A stretch of DNA of 64,000 nucleotides from positions 214,059,373 to 214,123,372 of the forward strand of contig OY992539.1 in the NCBI GenBank assembly GCA_963921195.1, in the 5' to 3' direction. A program made the position numbers and the translations under genes. This DNA comes from Pegoplata infirma. Taxonomy: Eukaryota; Arthropoda; Insecta; Diptera; Anthomyiidae. Under the pieces are notes generated by a model that searched no databases, was not told where the DNA came from, and saw only the letters and a program-made list of their open reading frames with translations. The stretch's first letter is position 1; every line of letters begins with the position of its first letter. Shown here in pieces: positions 11,463-22,501 of the stretch.

Positions 11463-13121
11463 AAACAATAGTGAGAAAGAAAATTCTATCGATATCGATA
11501 ACAAAAAATTTTCTATAAAAAATTCTATCGATATCGATACCAAAAATTTCTATAGAAAATTCTATCGATATTGATAGCAAAAAATTTTCTATAGAAAATT
11601 CTATCGATATCGATAGCAAAAAATTTTCTATAGAAAATTCTATCGATATCGATAGCAAAAAATTTTCTATAGAAAGTTCTATCGATATCGATAGCAAAAA
11701 ATTTTCTATAGAAAATTCTATCGATATCGATAGCAAAAAATTTTCTATAGAAAATTCTATCGATATCGATAAAAAATATTCTATAGAAAATGTTATCGAT
11801 ATCGATAACAAAAAATTTTCTATAGAAAATTCTATCGATATCGATAGTAAAAAATTTTCTATAGAAAATTCTATCGATATCGATAGCAAAAAATTTTCTA
11901 TAGAAAATTCTATCGGTATCGATAGCCAAAAATTTTCTATAGAAAATTCTATCGATATCGATAGCAAAAAATTTTCTATAGAAATTTCTATCGATATCGA
12001 TAGCAAAAAATTTTCTATAGAAAATTCTATCGATATCGATAGTAAAAAATTTTCTATAGAAAATTCTATCGATATCGATAGCAAAAAATTTTCTATAGAA
12101 AATTCTATCGATATCGATAGCAAAAAATTTTCTATAGAAAATTCTATCAATATCGATAGCAAAAAATTTTCTATAGAAAATTCTATCGATAGCAAAAAAT
12201 TTTCTATAGAAAATTCTATCGATATCGATAGCAAAAAATTTTCTATAGAAAATTCTATCGATATCGATAGCAAAAAATTTTCTATAGAAAATTCTATCGA
12301 TATCGATAGCAAAAAATTTTCTATAGAAAATTCTATCGATATCGATAGCAAAAAATTTTCTATAGAAAATTCTATCGATATCGATAGCAAAAAATTTTCT
12401 ATAGAAAATTCTATCGATATCGATAGCAAAAAATTTTCTATAGAAAATTCTATCGATATCGATAGCAAAAAATTTTCTATAGAAAATTCTATCGATATCG
12501 ATAGCAAAAAATTTTCTATAGAAAATTCTATCGATATCGATAGCAAAAAATTTTCTATAGAAAATTCTATCGATATCGATAGCAGAAAATTTTCTATAGA
12601 AAATTCTATCGATATCGAAGCAAAAAATTTTCTATAGAAAATTCTATCGATATTGATAGCAAAAAATTTTCTATAGAAAATTCTATCGATATCGATAGCA
12701 AAAAATTCTATCGATATCGATAGCAAAAAATTTTCTATAGAAAATTCTATCGATATCGATAGCAAAAAATTTTCTATAGAAAATTCTATCGATATCGATA
12801 GCAAAAAATTTTCTATAGAAAATTCTATCGATATCGATAGCAAAAAATTTTCTATAGAAAATTCTATCGATATCGATAGCAAAAAATTTTCTATAGAAAA
12901 TTCTATCGATATCGATAGCAAAAAATTTTCTATAGAAAATTCTATCGATATCGATAGCAAAAAATTTTCTATAGAAAATTCTATCGATATCGATAGCAAA
13001 AAATTTTCTATAGAAAATTCTATCGATATCGATAGCAAAAAATTTTCTATAGAAAATTCTATCGATATCGATAGCAAAAAATTTTCTATAGAAAATTCTA
13101 TCGATATCGATAGCAAAAAAT
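11463..13121. repeat. Satellite A array 1, 39-bp double-palindrome repeat
   Basis: About 42 tandem copies of a 39-bp unit made of two palindromes: AATTTTCTATAGAAAATT and CTATCGATATCGATAG, joined by C and an A-run. Because 39 is a multiple of 3 and the unit lacks stops in two minus-strand frames and one plus-strand frame, it makes long artificial ORFs (for example 553 codons on the minus strand with 13-residue repeats). Diagnostic variants in order are CTATCAATATCG (about 12145), a 12-bp-shorter unit (about 12180), GCAGAAAA (about 12580), CGAAGC (about 12615), TATTGATAG (about 12650) and a truncated unit (about 12700). The same series recurs in array 2. The array ends at the 7-bp duplication flanking the Penelope-like insertion. 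Confidence 0.95.
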
Positions 13122-13177
13122 ATAAATAAAATAACCGAGCTCGAGGTCTGTTGTTGTTGTAAATAATCTTTATTTTA

Positions 13178-13210
13178 CTACTCCAATATTTCGAAATTCA
13201 TCGAATTTCA
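13178..13210 (-). other. Hammerhead-like core relic in Penelope 3' region
   Basis: The minus strand reads CTGATGA, then T, then GAAATT-CGATG-AATTTC (a perfect 6-bp stem with a 5-nt loop), then GAAA. This is the order of a hammerhead ribozyme core (CUGAUGA, stem II, GAAA). One extra U sits between the core and stem II, and I could not draw a convincing stem III or cleavage triplet. Penelope-like elements are known to carry hammerhead motifs, so homology is expected; activity is doubtful. Confidence 0.45.
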
Positions 13211-13436
13211 TCATCAGGGGACAGTCTATTACAATAAATAAAAGTAACAATAAAAACAATTATAATATAAGAAACAATAAAAACAAATATAAATAAGTAC
13301 ATCGGTCAAAGCATAAAACAAAAATGTACGAAAAAACATTAAAAAGCCCTTACGTTAAAAAATTACACAAACACAAATAAACTTTAAGCTACTTCTATTC
13401 ACATTGCTGGTTGGAATTGCACTGGTTGACTTAAAA

Positions 13437-13866
13437 TTAATTATTGCACACTGATCTTGTTTTTGCTACTAAATGTCTGTAGCTGCTGGCTGCGCTGCCT
13501 TCAATATCTGCTTTGTAGTTCATACGCAAAGTTGTTGGTATATTTACTATATTTAACATCTCCAAAATGTAACGGCGTTTGTAATTATTTTCTGTGTTTA
13601 ATATACGCACATTGTCAAAGTCAGGAGAGTGTTGAGAACTTACACAGTGACTCATTAATGCTGTTTTTTGTGTTTGTTGATTAAATCTTAACCTTTGATC
13701 TGACTTGTGGGCCGCTAATCTGGTTTTTAACTTATTTTTTGTGGTACCTACATAAACCTTATTACATATTTCCATATCGTTGCCAGTACAGGGTATTTTG
13801 TAAATTAAATTTGATTTCTCCATTATAGGTATTTTGTCCTTAGTTTTACTATGCGTTTTACTATGT
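13437..13866 (-). pseudogene. Penelope-like GIY-YIG endonuclease, C-terminal fragment
   Basis: The minus-strand frame ends with a stop at 13437-13439 and gives about 143 residues of element protein. Near the start is NLIYKIPC, then VYVGTTKNKLKTRLAAHKSD. This is the GIY-YIG pattern of Penelope-like elements, with 'IYKIPC' in place of the GIY strand and 'YVGTT' for YIG, then the conserved Arg (KTRL) and His (AAHK). A helical tail with 'YKRRYILEMLNIV' follows. In the family this endonuclease is fused to a reverse transcriptase and nicks target DNA. Here everything upstream is missing. By chance the reading frame continues without a stop into satellite A, making a 1388-codon ORF whose first ~1245 codons are satellite; that fusion is not a real protein. 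No frameshift is seen within the fragment. Confidence 0.85.
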
Positions 13867-16800
13867 AAAAAATTTTCTATAGAAAATTCTATCGATATCG
13901 ATAGCAAAAAATTTTCTATAGAAAATTCTATCGATATCGATAGCAAAAAATTTTCTATAGAAAATTCTATCAATATCGATAGCAAAAAATTTTCTATAGA
14001 AAATTCTATCGATAGCAAAAAATTTTCTATAGAAAATTCTATCGATATCGATAGCAAAAAATTTTCTATAGAAAATTCTATCGATATCGATAGCAAAAAA
14101 TTTTCTATAGAAAATTCTATCGATATCGATAGCAAAAAATTTTCTATAGAAAATTCTATCGATATCGATAGCAAAAAATTTTCTATAGAAAATTCTATCG
14201 ATATCGATAGCAAAAAATTTTCTATAGAAAATTCTATCGATATCGATAGCAAAAAATTTTCTATAGAAAATTCTATCGATATCGATAGCAAAAAATTTTC
14301 TATAGAAAATTCTATCGATATCGATAGCAAAAAATTTTCTATAGAAAATTCTATCGATATCGATAGCAAAAAATTTTCTATAGAAAATTCTATCGATATC
14401 GATAGCAAAAAATTTTCTATAGAAAATTCTATCGATATCGATAGCAGAAAATTTTCTATAGAAAATTCTATCGATATCGAAGCAAAAAATTTTCTATAGA
14501 AAATTCTATCGATATTGATAGCAAAAAATTTTCTATAGAAAATTCTATCGATATCGATAGCAAAAAATTCTATCGATATCGATAGCAAAAAATTTTCTAT
14601 AGAAAATTCTATCGATATCGATAGCAAAAAATTTTCTATAGAAAATTCTATCGATATCGATAGCAAAAAATTTTCTATAGAAAATTCTATCGATATCGAT
14701 AGCAAAAAATTTTCTATAGAAAATTCTATCGATATCGATAGCAAAAAATTTTCTATAGAAAATTCTATCGATATCGATAGCAAAAAATTTTCTATAGAAA
14801 ATTCTATCGATATCGATAGCAAAAAATTTTCTATAGAAAATTCTATCGATATCGATAGCAAAAAATTTTCTTTAGAAAATTCTATCGATATCGATAGCAA
14901 AAAATTTTCTATAGAAAATTCTATCGATAGCAAAAACTTTTCTATAGAAAATTCTATCGATATCGATAACAAAAAATTTTCTATAGAAAATTCTATCGAT
15001 ATCGATAACAAAAAATTTTCTATAGAAAATTCTATCGATATCGATAACAAAAAATTTTCTATAGAAAATTCTATCGATATCGATAGCAAAAAATTTTCTA
15101 TAGAAAATTCTATCGATATCGATAGCAAAAAATTTTCTATAGAAAATTCTATCGATATCGATAGCAAAAAATTTTCTATAGAAAATTCTATCGATATCGA
15201 TAGCAAAAAATTTTCTATAGAAAATTCTATCGATATCGATAGCAAAAAATTTTCTATAGAAAATTCTATCGATATCGATAGCAAAAAATTTTCTATAGAA
15301 AATTCTATCGATATCGATAGCAAAAAATTTTCTATAGAAAATTCTATCGATATCGATAGCAAAAAATTTTCTATAGAAAATTCTATCGATATCGATAGCA
15401 AAAAATTTTCTATAGAAAATTCTATCGATATCGATAGCAAAAAATTTTCTATAGAAAATTCTATCGATATCGATAGCAAAAAATTTTCTATAGAAAATTC
15501 TATCGATATCGATAGCAAAAAATTTTCTATAGAAAATTCTATCGATATCGATAGCAAAAAATTTTCTATAGAAAATTCTATCGATATCGATAGCAAAAAA
15601 TTTTCTATAGAAAATTCTATCGATATCGATAGCAAAAAATTTTCTATAGAAAATTCTATCGATATCGATAGCAGAAAATTTTCTATAGAAAATTCTATCG
15701 ATATCGAAGCAAAAAATTTTCTATAGAAAATTCTATCGATATTGATAGCAAAAAATTTTCTATAGAAAATTCTATCGATATCGATAGCAAAAAATTCTAT
15801 CGATATCGATAGCAAAAAATTTTCTATAGAAAATTCTATCGATATCGATAGCAAAAAATTTTCTATAGAAAATTCTATCGATATCGATAGCAAAAAATTT
15901 TCTATAGAAAATTCTATCGATATCGATAGCAAAAAATTTTCTATAGAAAATTCTATCGATATCGATAGCAAAAAATTTTCTATAGAAAATTCTATCGATA
16001 TCGATAGCAAAAAATTTTCTATAGAAAATTCTATCGATATCGATAGCAAAAAATTTTCTATAGAAAATTCTATCGATATCGATAGCAAAAAATTTTCTAT
16101 AGAAAATTCTATCGATATCGATAGCAAAAAATTTTCTATAGAAAATTCTATCGATATCGATAGCAAAAAATTTTCTATAGAAAATTCTATCGATATCGAT
16201 AGCAAAAAATTTTCTATAGAAAATTCTATCGATATCGATAGCAAAAAATTTTCTATAGAAAATTCTATCGATATCGATAGCAAAAAATTTTCTATAGAAA
16301 ATTCTATCGATATCGATAGCAAAAAATTTTCTATAGAAAATTCTATCGATATCGATAGCAAAAAATTTTCTATAGAAAATTCTATCGATATCGATAGCAA
16401 AAAATTTTCTATAGAAAATTCTATCGATATCGATAGCAAAAAATTTTCTTTAGAAAATTCTATCGATATCGATAGCAAAAAATTTTCTATAGAAAATTCT
16501 ATCGATAGCAAAAACTTTTCTATAGAAAATTCTATCGATATCGATAACAAAAAATTTTCTATAGAAAATTCTATCGATATCGATAACAAAAAATTTTCTA
16601 TAGAAAATTCTATCGATATCGATAACAAAAAATTTTCTATAGAAAATTCTATCGATATCGATAGCAAAAAATTTTCTATAGAAAATTCTATCGATATCGA
16701 TAGCAAAAAATTTTCTATAGAAAATTCTATCGATATCGATAGCAAAAAATTTTCTATAGAAAATTCTATCGATATCGATAGCAAAAAATTTTCTATAGAA

Positions 16801-18003
16801 AATTCTATCGATATCGATAGCAAAAAATTTTCTATAGAAAATTCTATCGATATCGATAGCAAAAAATTTTCTATAGAAAATTCTATCGATATCGATAGCA
16901 AAAAATTTTCTATAGAAAATTCTATCGATATCGATAGCAAAAAATTTTCTATAGAAAATTCTATCGATATCGATAGCAAAAAATTTTCTATAGAAAATTC
17001 TATCGATATCGATAGCAAAAAATTTTCTATAGAAAATTCTATCGATATCGATAGCAAAAAATTTTCTATAGAAAATTCTATCGATATCGATAGCAAAAAA
17101 TTTTCTATAGAAAATTCTATCGATATCGATAGCAAAAAATTTTCTATAGAAAATTCTATCGATATCGATAGCAAAAAATTTTCTATAGAAAATTCTATCG
17201 ATATCGATAGCAAAAAATTTTCTATAGAAAATTCTATCGATATCGATAGCAAAAAATTTTCTATAGAAAATTCTATCGATATCGATAGCAAAAAATTTTC
17301 TATAGAAAATTCTATCGATATCGATAGCAAAAAATTTTCTATAGAAAATTCTATCGATATCGATAGCAAAAAATTTTCTATAGAAAATTCTATCGATATC
17401 GATAGCAAAAAATTTTCTATAGAAAATTCTATCGATATCGATAGCAAAAAATTTTCTATAGAAAATTCTATCGATATCGATAGCAAAAAATTTTCTATAG
17501 AAAATTCTATCGATATCGATAGCAAAAAATTTTCTATAGAAAATTCAATCGATATCGATAGCAAAAAATTTTCTATAGAAAATTCTATCGATGTCGATAG
17601 CAAAAAAATTTTCTATGGAAAATTCTATCGATAGCAAAAAATTTTTTATAGAAAATTCTATCGATATCGATAGCAAAAAATTTTCTATAGAAAATTCTAT
17701 CGATAGCAACAAATTTTCTATAGAAAATTCTATCGATAGCAAAAAATTTTCTATAGAAAATTCTATCGATATCGATAGCAAACAATTTTCTATAGCAAAT
17801 TCTATCGATATCAAAATATTTTCTTTAGAAAATTCTATCGATATCAACAAATTTTTTATAGAAAATTCTGTCGATATCGATATGAAAAAATTTTCTATTG
17901 AAAGTTCTATCGATATCGATATAAAAAAATTTTCAATAGAAAATTCTATCGATATCAATATAAAAAAACTTTCTATAGAAAATTCTATCGATATCGATAA
18001 GAA
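13867..18003. repeat. Satellite A array 2, 39-bp double-palindrome repeat with higher-order structure
   Basis: About 106 units of the same 39-bp repeat. Variant markers recur as blocks. The GCAGAAAA-CGAAGC-TATTGATAG-truncated-unit series occurs at about 14444-14580 and again at 15671-15800, and also in array 1. TTCTTTAG, then a short unit with AAAAACTTTTC, then three GATAAC units, occurs at about 14870-15055 and 16447-16640. The marker blocks are separated by different numbers of units, so the array was shaped by segmental duplication and unequal exchange. From about 17590 to 18003 units are more diverged and shortened, the usual picture at an array edge. ORFs on both strands (13834-14499, 17545-17958, 17591-18130) are satellite only. 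Confidence 0.95.
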
Positions 18004-18009
18004 AAAAAT

Positions 18010-18466
18010 TTTTTTTTTTTTTGTGGTAATCCGAGATTTTAAAATTCATATGAAAATCCTTTTTTTCATGGAAATATTATTTTTGTTTTCAAAATTTGTT
18101 TTAAAATTTTTAAAATCACACAATTGTTAGTCATAAAAGTGGGTGTAATATTACCAACTGTAAATAAACAAAGACTTAACAGTAAAAGGTGTTAGAAAAT
18201 GTATAAACGGCGAAAGATTTTTAACAAAAAGTGTCAAAAGATTAAATGACAAAATATAATAGATTATGGAAAATTTTTCAAGGGAAATAACGAAAGCATA
18301 AAATCATATTTTTAGACAATGAGTGATAATTTAATGGATGACCAAGAATTTCAATATGTAAAGACCACAATTATGGATAATGCAATGATCAAGTTTTCGA
18401 GGAGATTTGTGGACAATTTTTTTGGAATTCGAAAACATTAAAAGTTGATAAGAGAACATTAAAAAA
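18010..18466 (-). repeat. Right arm of long inverted repeat enclosing satellite A
   Basis: Reverse-complement counterpart of 9525-9975 (landmarks listed there). It begins immediately after the last degenerate satellite A unit and a T-run, and carries the inverted TGGGTGTAATATTACCAA at 18140-18157. No ORF. Confidence 0.7.
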
Positions 18467-18619
18467 ACAAAGTAATAAATTGTAAATTACAATAAAAAAT
18501 TGTTAATAAAAAAATAAATTGAACAAAAATTTCTTATTTAACATAATTTTTTATCGACCTTATCTTTGATTATTTATTTTTTCTTAGAATTATCTAAGGC
18601 AGGCTTTCAAGGTCACAGT
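18467..18619. other. AT-rich spacer
   Basis: Low-complexity A/T runs such as 'aataaaaaattgtt'. Nothing recognisable. Confidence 0.3.
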
Positions 18620-18700
18620 TTAATGAAAAATAAAAAGACTATAAATTCATAATTTTACTCCTCCGACGTTTCGTTGAGATTTTTTTTATATTTTGTAAAA
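18620..18700 (-). mobile_element. Probable Penelope-like 3'-end fragment
   Basis: The minus strand reads CTCAACGAAACGTCGGAGGA followed by GTAAAATTATGAATTTATAG. The same positions of the element at 13122-13866 read CGAAATATTGGAGTAGTAAAATAAAGATT. The shared pattern CGAAA-x-x-T/C-x-GGAG-x-AGTAAAAT suggests an older, diverged 3' end of a related element. No coding part remains. Confidence 0.45.
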
Positions 18701-18839
18701 GTTTTAGAATAATAGCAATTCGAAGTCAAAAAGTCAAAACATTTAAATTTGGGAAAATTATTTTTTTTTATATGCCGCGGTGGAACTAATCTTTTCCTCA
18801 TATAAAAGCTATCGAAAAGTCGATGGCACAATATCGACA

Positions 18840-19095
18840 AATTTTTCTCCTTACAAATTGGCCCACCCTAATATATATTAATGACGAGTGATCGATTCTA
18901 AGACATTCTTGCAATGTCTGTCTGTTTGTTGAAATGGTGGCCGAAACTATTGAACAGATATAACTAAAACTTAACATATTTACTCGCTGTTGTCCTGAGA
19001 AGTTTGGTATTGCTTTTGATCGATATTTGTTCAGCGGTTTAAAAGTTATGATCGAAAATGTAAGGACACCTCGAAAATTCCACATAACCTAAAAA
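18840..19095 (+). mobile_element. Fragment of TATACCCT-type dispersed repeat
   Basis: Contains 'atatatattaatgacgag', 'tgatcgattctaagacattc', 'aatgtctgtctgtttgttg' and 'cagcggtttaaaagttatga', phrases shared with the internal part of the repeats at 26618-27332 and 27333-28000. Both ends are lost. No ORF of note. Confidence 0.5.
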
Positions 19096-19126
19096 TACAA
19101 AATGCTTTAATTCAGCTGCTAATTGA

Positions 19127-19609
19127 TAGTATCCGACCGAATACACCTTTTTTGGCCGAAGCCGAAGCCGAATATTCGGCCAAACCGAAGCCGAATATTA
19201 AAAAAAAAAAAATATTAATGTAGTAAAAACAAGAAAAAAATAAAAGTCGACTCGGCGGGATACTCAATTGCATGAGAATGCTGTCTAGAATGATTTTATT
19301 TTAAGCAAAAAAAATTTTTGGACATTTTTGTAAAAAAATATATTTTAGAGTGTAAATTTTTTTCGATCGAAAATTTTTTTTGAATGTAAAAAATGTTTTT
19401 AGTTGCAAAAACACTTATTAAAATGTTTTTGTTGCTTACTTATATGATTTAAAGTTAGTTTAGTATGTTTTCAACACGTGAGCACAAATATTATACAATT
19501 ATTCGGTATTCGGCCTATTCGGCCAAAATTGTGGCCGAAGCCGAATAGTGGCCGAATAGTGCTTTTTGGCCGAAGCCGAGGCCGAAGCCGAATATTCGGT
19601 CGGACACTA
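19127..19609. mobile_element. hAT-type MITE with GCCGAA repeats, TSD CTAATTGA
   Basis: It begins TAGTATCCGACCGAATAC and ends with the inverse of TAGTGTCCGACCGAATATTC. The same 8 bases, CTAATTGA, flank it at 19119-19126 and 19610-19617. The exact 8-bp duplication places it in the hAT superfamily. Both subterminal regions carry runs of GCCGAA/TTCGGC, giving GC-rich hairpins in a very AT-rich setting. The middle is AT-rich and non-coding; 483 bp is a typical MITE length. Confidence 0.88.
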
Positions 19610-19617
19610 CTAATTGA

Positions 19618-20467
19618 TAATGTGAATAGAATGGTATATAAAAAAAATATTCGTCGAATTTTTTTACTAAAATTTGTTTTTATCGAATTTTTTTGATTTT
19701 TTTTGCAAATAATAATTCGTTTTTAATATTCTTTACCAATTTTTAAAGAAATCCTTTTACTACTTTGGTATTTTAAAACTAATGCTCTTTTAAAACAGTT
19801 ATTATTCGATATACATGTGACATTCTTTTATTAACAATTTTCCTTCCTAATATTTCTTAATTTCTTTCTTTTAATTGTTTTTGTAATCCTTCCTTAAAAA
19901 CCAACCAACCATCTCATAATCCTTTCCTGTCATTTTTGTTTAATCTTCTTGATGATTGTTTATTTTATGTTGGTAATATTACACCCTTTTAAAACTCAAA
20001 TATTGATATTTTTGACAATTTTTTTTTTACAAAAATTTATAATCTTTTCCTAAATATTTCCTTGATATGTTATTTTAAGATATTTTTGTATCAGAAATAT
20101 ATTTTAAGAAGGAAGTTCTTTTTCTTTTGTATATTAAATAAACATATAAAATATGAGTCAATGTTAAGAGTTAAAGGAAGGATTAAAATAAAAGTGATAC
20201 AAAATATGTCAAACAACGTCGTAAATATGGAAAATATTAACAGAAAATCATAAAATTCTTTGAAATTTTTTTGTAATGTTATTTAGGTATCAACGGAAAG
20301 GATTTGTTAAAAGGAAGAAACGATTTCTGGGAGGATAAAGGTGTTAGATAAAGTTAACCCATAAATCTGATAAAATATGATTCTAATGTAAACATTTGTA
20401 AAAATTTTGAAGAAATCTTTAAATTCCAATGAACTTGAATACAAGGGTTAAACAAACAGATTTTGAT
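19618..20467. other. AT-rich region with third TAATATTAC-type segment
   Basis: No gene. At 19970-19986 the sequence TTGGTAATATTACACCC repeats, in the left-arm orientation, the 17-bp core shared by the two inverted arms around satellite A. Similarity to the arms is weak beyond that. An ORF at 20062-20253 has no recognisable domain. Confidence 0.4.
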
Positions 20468-20561
20468 TTTTATACCCTCCAACCACAGTATGGGGGTATA
20501 CTCACTTTGTCATTCCGTTTGTAACTCATCGAAATATCGGTCAGGGACCACATAAAGTATA
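20468..20561 (+). mobile_element. 5' part of TATACCCT-type dispersed repeat
   Basis: Starts TATACCCTCCAACCACAG and runs through 'tatactcactttgtcattcc', 'gtttgtaac' and 'ggtcagggaccacataaagt', then is cut at GTATA by the palindromic element at 20562. The remainder of the repeat is not found on the far side (satellite B follows), so it was truncated or rearranged after insertion. Confidence 0.7.
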
Positions 20562-22501
20562 TGGGGCATTCCATGTGAAATCGGACACTTTGAAAAACTT
20601 TTTTTTTATATTTTCCCAATTTGTTTACAGTTTTTTGTACCCTTCGAAAACCCCTTCGTGGTAAATTTTCAGATTTTTTTGATGACCCGTTCAAAAGATA
20701 TCGAATTTTTAAAAATTGGTAGTTTGTTCGTTTACTCAAACTCCTTTTAATCATAACTTCTTCAATAATGGTCCAAATTTCAAATTTTTTTTTTCAAAAT
20801 TTTTGTTTTTTTACGTACTTTCTAAAAAAAAATCCCAAAAAAAATTCTTAAAAGCGCTCTAGTATGCGATTTTTAAGTTTTAAAATTTAAATCTCATTTT
20901 TGAAAATGTTTGTTCTCTTCGATTTTTTTGAAATTTGTTTGTGTAAAACTTCTATAAATTCTACAAATTTTTTGCCCAGGAAGATCGTGGGATAACGATT
21001 ATTACTATTTTTTAAAATTTTTTGAAAAAATTTTGTTGTAATTTTCCAATCTTAAAATCATTTCTACTGCTCCAATGGTGCGTTATAGAGGGGTCCTTTA
21101 TAAGACCGACCCCCATTATTTTTTACGTCTTAACATTTCTTTGGAACAAACTAATATCCAATTTCTAAGGGGGCTCCCACTCAAAAAGACATTTTTTAAA
21201 ATTTGTTCCAACCGCTCTAACTGCCCTAATAGTGCCCTTAGAGCAACAAAATGTGTGACCGACCCACAATATTTTTTTAGTCCAAACATTTTCTCTGAAC
21301 ACACCTACCCTCTATCTTTAACTGTTAAGGCGGTCCCCATACATTTTTTTTTATTTTTTGTACATTTGTTTTATTTAATCAGCTTCTACCGGTCCAATGG
21401 TGCGTCCGAGAGAGGTCATTACTAAGACCGACCCCCATTTATTTTTACCCTACAACATTTTTTCAAAACATACCTACGCCCTATCTCCACTTCCTAAGTA
21501 GTCTCCTATACAAATAACAGTTGGAGTAAATTTTATAAAAATGTAATTTTGTATGGGAGCCTACTTAGCCAGTGGAGATAGGGCGTAGGTATGTTTTGAA
21601 AAAATGTTGTAGGGTAAAAATAAATGGGGTCGGTCTCAGTAATGACTCCTCTCGGACGCACCATTGGACCAGTAGAAGCTGATTAAATAAAACAAATTTA
21701 CAAAAAATAAAAAAAATTGTATGGGGACCGCCTTAATAGTTAAATTAGAGGGTAGGTGTGTTTAGGGAAAATGTTTGGATTAAAAAATATTGGGGGTCGG
21801 TCATACATTTTGTTGCTCTAAGGGCACTATTAGGGCAGTTAGAGCGGTTGGAACAAATTTTAAAAAATGTCGTTTTGTGTGGGAGCCCCCTTAGAAATTG
21901 GAGATATGGTATTAGTTTGTTCCAAAGAAATGTTATGACGTAAAAATTAATGGGGGTCGGTCTTATAAAGGACTCCTCTATGACGCACCATTGGAGCAGT
22001 AGAAATGATTTTAAGATTGGAAAATTACAATAAAATTTTTTCAAAAAATTTTAAAAAATAGTAATAATCGTTATCCCACGATCTTCCTGGGCAAAAAATT
22101 TGTAGAATTTATAGAAGTTTTACACAAACAAATTTCAAAAAAATCGAAGAGTACAAACATTTTCAAAAATGAGATTTAAATTTTAAAACTTAAAAATCGC
22201 ATACTAGAGCGCTTTTAAGATTTTTTGGGATTTTTTTTTAGAAAGTACGTAAAAAAACAAAAATTTTGAAAAAAAAAATTTGAAATTAGGACCATTATTG
22301 AAGAAGTTATGATTAAAAGAAATTTGAGTAAACAAACAAACTACCAATTTTTAAAAATTCGATATCTTTTGAACGGGTCATCAAAAAAATCTGAAAATTT
22401 ACCACGAAGGGGTTTTCGAAGGGTACTAAAAACTGTAAACAAATTGGGAAAATCTAAAAAAAAAAAATTTCAAGGTGTCCGATTTGACATGGAATGCCCC
22501 A
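20562..22501. mobile_element. Palindromic 1.94-kb element, TGGGGCATTCCAT ends, TATA flanks
   Basis: An almost complete palindrome. The left arm (from TGGGGCATTCCATG) is mirrored to the right end (CATGGAATGCCCCA), with the centre near 21530, where 'gtctcctatacaaat' faces 'attttgtatgggagcc'. TATA lies at both sides (20558-20561, 22502-22505). Inside each arm are two related segments with 'ccaatggtgcgt' and 'gaccgaccccca', an internal direct duplication. ORFs at 21075-21425 (+) and 21745-22044 (-) are mirror readings of the same arm sequence ('FKICSNRSNCPNSALRATKC') and also recur in the copy at 25588. With no transposase motifs and with symmetry forced by the palindrome, I do not treat them as genes. 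Confidence 0.85.

Larger units (their letters stand above)
13122..13866 (-). mobile_element. 5'-truncated Penelope-like retroelement inserted in satellite A
   Basis: A 745-bp non-satellite block encodes on the minus strand the GIY-YIG end of a Penelope-like element, followed by a 3' region of about 310 bp. The satellite resumes exactly where it stopped. AAAAAAT (13115-13121) is repeated at 13867-13873, a probable 7-bp target duplication. Only the last ~143 codons survive, with no reverse transcriptase, so it is dead on arrival by 5' truncation. The 3' part carries CTGATGA and a stem followed by CGAAA, a relic of the hammerhead motif known from Penelope-like elements. Only one copy is present although the surrounding higher-order repeat occurs several times, so the insertion is younger than the amplification. 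Confidence 0.85.

Noticed and set aside
11455..13116. 553-codon minus-strand ORF of 13-residue repeats
   Set aside because: It is satellite A read in a stop-free frame. The unit length (39 bp) is a multiple of 3 and other frames on both strands are equally open.
13834..14499. 221-codon plus-strand ORF (SKKFSIENSIDID repeats)
   Set aside because: The opposite-strand reading of the same satellite; no start context, no domain.
11463..18003. Regular repeats resembling a CRISPR array
   Set aside because: Units are contiguous with no unique spacers, no cas genes, and the context is eukaryotic.
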